A stretch of 6,201 bases of DNA, from the NCBI GenBank assembly GCA_013002425.1, contig JABDJQ010000580.1, forward strand, positions 1-6,201. The letters are read 5' to 3'. Shown piece after piece: positions 1 to 5,367 of the stretch. Origin of the DNA: Gemmatimonadota bacterium (lineage in GTDB: Bacteria; Orphanbacterota; Orphanbacteria; Orphanbacterales; Orphanbacteraceae). Made by a program: the position numbers and the translations under genes. Below the pieces are notes generated by a model that had not been told where the DNA came from, searched no databases, and saw only the letters and a list, made by a program, of their open reading frames with translations. Numbering within the stretch: position 1 is the stretch's first letter; every line of letters begins with the position of its first letter.

Positions 1-483
1 CCCGAGGTCGCGCGCCGACCAGAGTCGCAGGCTCGTGACCGCCGACGCTTCTTCCGCGTTCTCTTCCGGCACGACGAGGCCGGTGAGGCCGGCGTCTCTT
101 GCGCCGAGCACGATCGAAAGCACGCCCCGGACCGGCAGGAGTCTTCCGTCGAGCGCGAGTTCACCCAGTATCAGAAGCTTGTCGAGCCCCTCGGTTCGGA
201 TCTGCTTAGAAGCCGCCAGAATGCCGACCGCGATCGGCAGATCGTAGAGCGCGCCCTCTTTCCGGATCGACGCCGGCGCCAGGTTGATCGTGATCCGGCG
301 GGCGGGAAACGATAGCCCGCTGTTACGCACGGCCGCCGCCACTCTCTCCCTCGATTCGCGCACGGCCGTGCCGGGAAGCCCCACCACGGTGAAAGAAGGC
401 AGCCCACCGGCCAGATCCGCCTCCACTTCCACGATCCGCCCGTCGATCCCGACGACGACCCCCGAGTAGACTCTTGCGAGCAA
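1..483 (-). CDS. YifB/ComM-family Mg-chelatase-like AAA+ protein, N-terminal part (runs off left edge)
   Basis: The 161 visible residues are the N-terminal ChlI-like domain (Lon/S16-type fold) of the YifB/ComM family. Seen motifs are GLPSF at 27-31, VVGLPGTAVRESRERVAAA at 33-51, ITINLAPASIRKEG at 64-77, YDLPIAVGIL at 80-89 and GELALDGRLLPVRGV at 107-121, all typical of the family. The gene leaves the window before the AAA+ ATPase domain, so Walker A and B motifs cannot be checked; family members are about 500 residues. The start is TTG, chosen because MLARVYSGVVVGID aligns with the usual family N-terminus and an AAGGAG ribosome site lies 5 nt upstream. Family knowledge: Haemophilus and Vibrio ComM is a hexameric helicase that promotes branch migration during natural transformation; many bacterial homologues have no proven role. 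It is divergent from the glycosyltransferase gene, with 70 bp between the starts. Family call is firm; a competence function is inference. Confidence 0.95.
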   Translation of the reverse strand, partial: MLARVYSGVVVGIDGRIVEVEADLAGGLPSFTVVGLPGTAVRESRERVAAAVRNSGLSFPARRITINLAPASIRKEGALYDLPIAVGILAASKQIRTEGLDKLLILGELALDGRLLPVRGVLSIVLGARDAGLTGLVVPEENAEEASAVTSLRLWSARDLG

Positions 484-488
484 GTTGT

Positions 489-496
489 CTCCTTCC
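489..496 (-). promoter_or_regulatory. Shine-Dalgarno site fixing the TTG start of the yifB-like gene
   Basis: On the minus strand GGAAGGAG ends 5 nt before the TTG at 483-481. No ATG or GTG in frame nearby competes, and the downstream residues match the family N-terminus, so this site supports the rare TTG start. Confidence 0.8.
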
Positions 497-501
497 GATG
501 T

Positions 502-530
502 TTGACGCCCTGCGGACGACCCGCTATCTT
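502..530 (+). promoter_or_regulatory. Sigma70-type promoter for the GT-C glycosyltransferase gene
   Basis: TTGACG at 502-507 (5 of 6 to the -35 consensus) and TATCTT at 525-530 (4 of 6 to the -10 consensus) are separated by exactly 17 bp. Transcription would start near 537, giving a leader of about 17 nt that holds the purine-rich AAGGAAA ribosome site (539-545), 8 nt before the ATG at 554. The -35 box lies only 18 bp upstream of the divergent TTG start at 483. The match is seen by eye; activity is inference, and the housekeeping sigma factor of FCB-type bacteria can prefer other boxes. Confidence 0.6.
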
Positions 531-553
531 CCGACCGGAAGGAAACAGGCCCT

Positions 554-2149
554 ATGTTGCATTCCAGACTGCTCTGGAGCGCCGTCATTTTCGTGCTGGC
601 GCTCTCTCTACGACTCTGGTTCCTGCACGACCTGAGTCAAACGCCGTACGGCGACCGGCTCATGATCGACGCCGCCGCGTACGACCGGCATGCCGCCGAG
701 ATCGCGGGGGGAAACTGGGCCGGCGATCAGGTCTTCTATCAATCCCCGCTCTACCCTTATTTTCTGGGCACGCTCTACACGGTTTTCGGCCGCGATTTCA
801 CGGCCGTGCGCGCCGTGCAGTCCGTGCTCGGATCGGCAACCTGTGTCCTTCTCTTTCTGCTGGCCCGCCGCCTCTACGGACTGCGGGCGGGAGTGATCGC
901 CGGTCTTCTCGCGGCGACATACAGCACGTTCATCTTTCAGGACAACATGCTGCTGAAGTCGGTCGTCATTCTCTTCTTCGTCTCGCTCGCGCTTCTGGTT
1001 CTCAGCAGAACCGACCGCCCCTTCACGAACCGCGTGCTCTTCGGCGGGGGGCTTCTCTATGGGATCGCCATCTGCGGACGCGGCAATCTGCTTCTCGCGC
1101 TCCCGTTTCTGCTCGCATGGATCGCGCTCCGGGATCGGGCGGCCAGGCGGCGCTTCGTGCCCGCTCTCGTTTTTCTGATCGGCGTATTCCTCGCCGTCGC
1201 GCCGGTCACGATCCGGAATCGCGTCGTCGGAAACGACTGGGTCATGACGGAATCGGACGCCGGCATCAATCTCTTCGTCGGCAACAATCCCGCGGCAACG
1301 GGCGTGCACACGCCGCCCGACAACGTACGTACGGTCCCCGAGCACGAAGAAGCGGACGCGAAGCGGCTCGCCGAACGGGAATCGGGCCGCGCTCTGAAGC
1401 CGTCCGAGGTGTCCGCTTTCTGGATGCGCAAAGCGATTCGTTTCGCGCTCGAGAACCCGGGGCGCGAACTCGGCCTCATCGGCCGCAAGTTCGTCCTCGC
1501 CTGGAACTGGTATGAAGTCCCCGACAACTACAACCAGTATTTCTTCGGCCGCTTTTCTCCCCTGTTTCGCGGATTTCTACCCGCGTTTCAGCTCCTCGCT
1601 CCGTTCGCCGTCCTCGGTTTCGCACTCTCGTGCCGGCGCTGGCGCGAGACAGGAGCCGTTCTCATCTATACGTTCGCGTACATGTTCTCGCTTCTCGTTC
1701 TCTACGTGACGAGCCGCTACCGACTTCCCATCGCGATCGGTCTCGTCCCGCTCGCCGCGTTCGGCATGGTCTCGACCTGGGACGCGATCCGGAGCCGATC
1801 GGCACGGCGAACGGCGACCTGCGGAATCGTGGTACTCGCGGTCTGGCTGTTCGTGCGCACCGATCAGTTCGAGTACTACGGCTTCGCGAAACAGGACACC
1901 GAGATCGCGACCTTCTACGCCCAGCTCGGTGATTTCGCGCGGGCGGAAGAACACTTTCAGCTCGCGATCGAAGAGGGGGCCGCATCCGGCTCGCTCCATC
2001 TCGTCTATCTCAATCAGGGCATCCTGTTCGCGAAGACCGGGCGTACCGCCGATGCTGCGGAAGCGTTTCGAAACGCGCTTCGCGTCGAGCCGGATTTCTA
2101 TCCGGCGCGCGCCGAACTCGAGCGTCTGCCGCGCCCGTCACCGCAGTAG
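554..2149 (+). CDS. GT-C fold glycosyltransferase (family 39-like) with C-terminal TPR repeats
   Basis: This 531-residue polytopic membrane protein probably transfers a sugar from a lipid-phosphate donor on the outer face of the inner membrane, as in the ArnT/PMT-like GT-C superfamily. Seen: a first membrane helix at about 6-25; a first external loop with acidic residues D39 and D44 in IDAAAYDRHA, where GT-C enzymes carry their catalytic or metal-binding Asp; YQSPLYPYFLG at 62-72, common in family 39 proteins; further helices at about 88-104, 112-127, 134-150, 161-174, 179-192 and 201-217; a soluble loop of over 100 residues with GINLFVGNNP at 237-246; then helices at about 341-360 and 368-405 with SRYRLP at 387-392, and one at about 421-433. 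The tail holds two TPR-like units (about 450-475 and 483-518) with AEEHFQLAI and AAEAFRNAL helices. ATG start with AAGGAAA 8 nt upstream. The last 12 bp overlap the convergent gene. Acceptor and sugar are unknown. Confidence 0.85.
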   Translation: MLHSRLLWSAVIFVLALSLRLWFLHDLSQTPYGDRLMIDAAAYDRHAAEIAGGNWAGDQVFYQSPLYPYFLGTLYTVFGRDFTAVRAVQSVLGSATCVLLFLLARRLYGLRAGVIAGLLAATYSTFIFQDNMLLKSVVILFFVSLALLVLSRTDRPFTNRVLFGGGLLYGIAICGRGNLLLALPFLLAWIALRDRAARRRFVPALVFLIGVFLAVAPVTIRNRVVGNDWVMTESDAGINLFVGNNPAATGVHTPPDNVRTVPEHEEADAKRLAERESGRALKPSEVSAFWMRKAIRFALENPGRELGLIGRKFVLAWNWYEVPDNYNQYFFGRFSPLFRGFLPAFQLLAPFAVLGFALSCRRWRETGAVLIYTFAYMFSLLVLYVTSRYRLPIAIGLVPLAAFGMVSTWDAIRSRSARRTATCGIVVLAVWLFVRTDQFEYYGFAKQDTEIATFYAQLGDFARAEEHFQLAIEEGAASGSLHLVYLNQGILFAKTGRTADAAEAFRNALRVEPDFYPARAELERLPRPSPQ

Positions 2150-5110
2150 CACCACGCGGCGCAGCGCCACGACACCTTCTTCTCCCACGAGGCGGGCGAA
2201 ATAGATCCCCGACCCGAGTTCGCCGCCGGAGTCCTTCGACCTGATACGCACGAACTCTTCGCCCGCCGTGCCGCTGAGCTTCCGCGATACCATGCGGCGC
2301 CCGCGCACGTCGTACAGATCGAGCCGGTACCGTTCGGCCGCTCCGGGCGGAATCCGCACCGAGAATCCGATTTCGTTTCGGCTCGGGTTTCCTGCCGGCA
2401 TCTCCAGCGCAAGCCGATCGATCGTCGCCGGAACATCGACCTTCGTGACCGGAAGGGAATCGATCGGGGTCGTTCCGCGAAACCAGGTCACGCCGTACCG
2501 CCGCTGGATCCCGCCATGGAGCGCCGGCAGGCTGGAATCGACGAACCGGAAAGCGCCGTTGCCAGGCGCCCTGACGACGCCGAGATCGCGGCGTCCGGAT
2601 TCAGCGCCCCGCCACACGAGAAACCTGTCCCCGGGTACCAGGCCCGACGCTTCCCACGAAAGGGCGATCGCCGTGCCTCCCGCTTTCGGATCTCCCCAGC
2701 GAAAGACACGCCCGGGCCCGGCTGCATCAGTGCGCGAATCCGGAAGGGCGAGTTCGCCGGTTCTGAGCACTCCATCGCCCCGCGCGACGAAAGCAAGCGA
2801 GCGCGAGTCGAGCGCGAGCGGTATCTTCGATCGCGTCGACAGATCGCTCAATCCGTACGCTCCTCCCCCGTCGAGCCTGGCAGCTTCCACGCGACTGCCG
2901 CCGGGCGCGGGCGACTGCCACGCGACGTACGTGTCCGAGAGTGCGAGAGCCGGCAGCGAGTTGCCGGTCACACGCGCGATGAGTCGGAAATCGGGCCCCT
3001 TCAACGGCCCGTACTCGATTCGAATCCCCTCCGCGTTTTCGAACGCGACTGCGATGCCGTCACGGTCCGCGGCGAATGCCGCGCACTGATCCTCTTCGGT
3101 CGTCCATACGCGGTTCTCCCCTCCCGGCAGCGTCCACTCGACCAGCGCGGAGGACCCCGGATCGGCCGTGATCCCGAACACCGAATTACCGATCCCCTGC
3201 ACGTTCGTCGAGCGGGGAAACGCGAGCGCGCTCCGGTATCCCGCTGCGCGGTCGATCACTTCGGCTGTTCCGCCCGTGGCGCAACCCGAGTCGAGGAACA
3301 CATAAAACGAGTCGAGAACGAGGAAGGAGTGCGCGGTTTCCGAACTTGCGACGGCGACCAGGGAGCGCTGACCGGACGAAGGATCGGCCCGGAACAGCGA
3401 GCCGTTCTTCATATGATAGAGCCCGTCTCGCTCCCATGCGAAAGCGTCAGCCTCGGCGCGCAGATCCCCCCGCGGTTCGCCGCCCGCATCCGTCGTTTCG
3501 ATCCGCCCGTCCACAAGACGTGTCAGGAGACCGAACCGCATCTCCAGTCGATCAATCGGCCTGTCCTCCACCACTCTGTCGACGAAGGTCCACGGGACGT
3601 TCCGGGTCACGCGCCACACGGAAGAGCGGCCGTGCCTGATGGGCGCCCCCCTCTCCGCGACATGCCATGTGAAGCGTTCCAGACTGTCGATGACGAGCGG
3701 CACGGGCGCGCGGAATCGAACGGAGGTCGAGTCGCCCGGTCCGATCGTGCCGAACGGAATCGCGATCGAATCACCGCGGCGCCCCGACAGCGTGAGCGCC
3801 GCCTGCTCGAGCGCTCTGTCGAATCGATTCGTGATCTCGACTTCGAACGTCCCCTCCCGTCCCCCATGGGCCGTCGAGTCGGGGCGTTCCCGGACCTCGA
3901 TCGCGGGAAGGCGCAGCAGCACTCCGGCCCGCCCGTTCGAACGGAGCGGATCGCCGCCCCGTGTCGCCCAGGAACCGTCGGAGATTTCCGTCGAGAGCGG
4001 GAACGACATCCAGTCGCCGCCGCGCCGCCCGGCTATCGCGCCCCCGCTTTCACTCGTTGCGGCGAGGAGAGGAACGAACATGGCGCCCCACGGGGGCGCG
4101 AGCGGTGTGCCGTCAGACCGGAGCGCAAAAGCGCCGTATCCGACCGTGCCGCCGACGAGTTCGGGGACCGCGTCGCCGTCGATGTCGACCAGGAGTGGCG
4201 GGATAACGTCCGCACTTCGCGAGTAGACGGGCGAACCGGGCATGAGACGACCGTCTGCGCGCAGTATCCAGTATCCTTCCGAAGCGGCTACGACGATCTC
4301 GTCGATGCCGTCTCCGTCTCGGTCGGCCGCCGCGAGATCGACGCGTTCGTTCCACGTACTCGTGTCGAACGGCCAGCCCGCGACTGCTTCACCGTTCAAG
4401 TTCCACGCGTAAAGACGACCAAGACGATCGGCGCAGAGAACGCGTTCCGTATCCGCGATCGGAAAGAGCGGCGGAGATACGAACCGCTGGAGCACCGCGA
4501 CCGGCCATCCCGGCATGCTGACGCCGGACTCGTCGACGAGATCCAGCGACTTCCCCGAAGAGATCGCGATTACGCGCCCTTCCCGTGTTTCGCACCAGGC
4601 CGCTCCCGCAATCTCTTCGTCCGCCGGCGCGCGCCACTCGAAAACCGTGCGGCCCTCGCTATCGACGACGCAGAGATCACGCGCGGAGTGCGCCAGCAGG
4701 CTGGTTTCCGTTTCGCGGTCCGGCGGCAGGAGCATGATCGCGGCAGCGTCATGAACGGGGAGCGTGATTCCTCCGATGCCTTCGCCGTTTTCCCTGTACC
4801 GTTCCACCCGATCGCCCGCCGTCAAAAAGAGAACCTCGTTCTCTCCCCCGCGATCGACGCGGCCATATGCAGTCGCGCCGTACCGCGCCGGGAGGCCCGG
4901 CCAGAACCGAACCGTGCCGTCCGCGCCCCGCAATCTCCAGACACCCGAAGTGTCGGGCGCAAGAAGCGACCCGTTCGAAAGAAGGAGCGCGCCCCGATCC
5001 ATGAAGCGCGAAGAGAAGACAGGCTCGGGAACTTTCGCAGACGCGGACGACGATCCACAATGCCAGAGAACGGCGCATGCGTAGATCACCATACGAACGC
5101 CGTGATTCAC
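2138..5110 (-). CDS. Large secreted protein: beta-propeller (VCBS/FG-GAP type), Ig-like segment, second propeller-like region, FN3-like and FlgD/T9SS-type C-terminal domain
   Basis: A 990-residue protein, numbered from the GTG at 5110. The N-terminus is a signal peptide: short basic n-region, hydrophobic core 7-16, cleavage probably after ASA at 23-25; no lipobox. Residues about 40-350 carry seven repeats ending in [D/N/E/S]-G-x-x-x-x-x-W/x-P, plus two Ca-binding-type loops, DRDGDGIDE (263-271) and DIDGDAVPE (309-317). GDPLRSNG at 386-393 resembles the linker often seen after such propellers. Next come an Ig-like or CARDB-like segment (about 400-475), a second repeat region of about 42-residue period (about 520-780), an FN3-like segment (about 810-895, W819) and a C-terminal domain with PAGNPSRN (905-912), LYDVRGRR (932-939), GSGIYFARL (966-974) and terminal RRVVLLR. 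In FCB bacteria such domains act as type IX secretion signals or FlgD-like Ig modules. No catalytic motif seen, so function is unknown; surface binding or adhesion is inference. The frame is open to a TTG at 5227, but GTG 5110 has a ribosome site; ATG 5092 is an alternative. A weak promoter candidate has a -10 at 5151-5146 and a -35 at 5174-5169. Confidence 0.85.
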   Translation of the reverse strand: MNHGVRMVIYACAVLWHCGSSSASAKVPEPVFSSRFMDRGALLLSNGSLLAPDTSGVWRLRGADGTVRFWPGLPARYGATAYGRVDRGGENEVLFLTAGDRVERYRENGEGIGGITLPVHDAAAIMLLPPDRETETSLLAHSARDLCVVDSEGRTVFEWRAPADEEIAGAAWCETREGRVIAISSGKSLDLVDESGVSMPGWPVAVLQRFVSPPLFPIADTERVLCADRLGRLYAWNLNGEAVAGWPFDTSTWNERVDLAAADRDGDGIDEIVVAASEGYWILRADGRLMPGSPVYSRSADVIPPLLVDIDGDAVPELVGGTVGYGAFALRSDGTPLAPPWGAMFVPLLAATSESGGAIAGRRGGDWMSFPLSTEISDGSWATRGGDPLRSNGRAGVLLRLPAIEVRERPDSTAHGGREGTFEVEITNRFDRALEQAALTLSGRRGDSIAIPFGTIGPGDSTSVRFRAPVPLVIDSLERFTWHVAERGAPIRHGRSSVWRVTRNVPWTFVDRVVEDRPIDRLEMRFGLLTRLVDGRIETTDAGGEPRGDLRAEADAFAWERDGLYHMKNGSLFRADPSSGQRSLVAVASSETAHSFLVLDSFYVFLDSGCATGGTAEVIDRAAGYRSALAFPRSTNVQGIGNSVFGITADPGSSALVEWTLPGGENRVWTTEEDQCAAFAADRDGIAVAFENAEGIRIEYGPLKGPDFRLIARVTGNSLPALALSDTYVAWQSPAPGGSRVEAARLDGGGAYGLSDLSTRSKIPLALDSRSLAFVARGDGVLRTGELALPDSRTDAAGPGRVFRWGDPKAGGTAIALSWEASGLVPGDRFLVWRGAESGRRDLGVVRAPGNGAFRFVDSSLPALHGGIQRRYGVTWFRGTTPIDSLPVTKVDVPATIDRLALEMPAGNPSRNEIGFSVRIPPGAAERYRLDLYDVRGRRMVSRKLSGTAGEEFVRIRSKDSGGELGSGIYFARLVGEEGVVALRRVVLLR

Positions 5111-5116
5111 TTGACT

Positions 5117-5121
5117 CACCT
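5117..5121 (-). promoter_or_regulatory. Shine-Dalgarno site supporting the GTG start at 5110
   Basis: On the minus strand AGGTG (in the context CAGGTGAGTCAA) lies 6 nt before GTG 5110-5108. The ATG at 5092 and the TTG at 5227 lack a comparable site, and starting at 5110 gives a compact signal peptide. This is why the shorter reading was preferred over the longest open frame. Confidence 0.55.
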
Positions 5122-5229
5122 GACCGCCCCCGGCTATGGAACGGGAGTATCGCAAAACGCGTGCCGTAAATCGAAAGAGGGATGACGGGGGAAGACGCGA
5201 GCGGGAAAGTGCGAAGGGCGGATTCAATA

Positions 5230-5257
5230 CCGCGGCTTTACGGAATGACTGCCGCGG
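5230..5257. repeat. Inverted repeat, 7-bp arms with 14-bp spacer, upstream of the secreted-protein gene
   Basis: CCGCGGC at 5230-5236 is followed after 14 bp by GCCGCGG at 5251-5257. The arms are perfect complements. It lies about 120 bp upstream of the chosen start at 5110, so it could be an operator or a weak hairpin. Short G+C-rich repeats arise easily by chance at this base composition. Confidence 0.35.
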
Positions 5258-5312
5258 CGTGCAGCCGATGCCGTTCCCGGCGGTTTAGTGTTTCGCGGCC
5301 ATCGATGACCGC

Positions 5313-5344
5313 CCACCGCGTGGGCGTCAGCGCCCGCGGCGTGG
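5313..5344 (-). terminator. Strong hairpin downstream of the Eis-like gene, possible terminator
   Basis: The arms at 5313-5326 and 5331-5344 pair over 14 positions: 8 next to the TCAG loop (one a G-T wobble), a 2-by-2 internal mismatch, then 4 more. The structure starts 23 bp after the stop codon of the Eis-like gene. There is no T-run on either strand after it, so it is not a classical intrinsic terminator; it may be a U-less terminator, an mRNA 3'-end stabiliser or only a G+C-rich palindrome. Confidence 0.4.
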
Positions 5345-5367
5345 TCACCGCCGGACTCGCGCGGTTC

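Larger units (their letters stand above)
5111..5367. other. Intergenic region between the Eis-like gene and the secreted-protein gene
   Basis: This 257-bp stretch separates two genes on the minus strand. It holds the hairpin and inverted repeat listed separately, and a weak promoter candidate for the secreted-protein gene (GATACT at 5151-5146, TCGATT at 5174-5169, 17-bp spacing, 29 nt from the -10 proximal start point to the GTG). I see no convincing small gene, tRNA or riboswitch here. The gap suggests the two genes are separate transcription units. Confidence 0.5.

Noticed and set aside
502..1515. A 337-residue plus-strand frame overlapping the glycosyltransferase gene
   Set aside because: It starts at the TTG of the putative -35 box, and its Arg/Ser/Pro-rich product is a frame shadow of the membrane protein, whose own frame has clear membrane helices and family motifs.
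2138..2200. Bidirectional terminator between the convergent genes
   Set aside because: The genes overlap by 12 bp, and I see no hairpin with flanking T/A tracts around the junction.
5057..5059. Lipoprotein reading of the signal peptide using the Cys in LWHC (residue 18)
   Set aside because: The residues before the Cys (L-W-H) do not fit a lipobox, while ASA|K further on is a good type I cleavage site.
2516..5185. An 889-residue plus-strand open frame as a real gene
   Set aside because: It lies antisense and in codon register with a gene that has a signal peptide, repeats and a recognised C-terminal domain. Its product is Arg-rich and low in hydrophobic residues, with no motifs and no ribosome site.
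5111..5227. N-terminal extension of the secreted protein to the TTG at 5227
   Set aside because: The 39 extra residues have no ribosome site and would bury the signal peptide behind a polar, Arg-rich leader.
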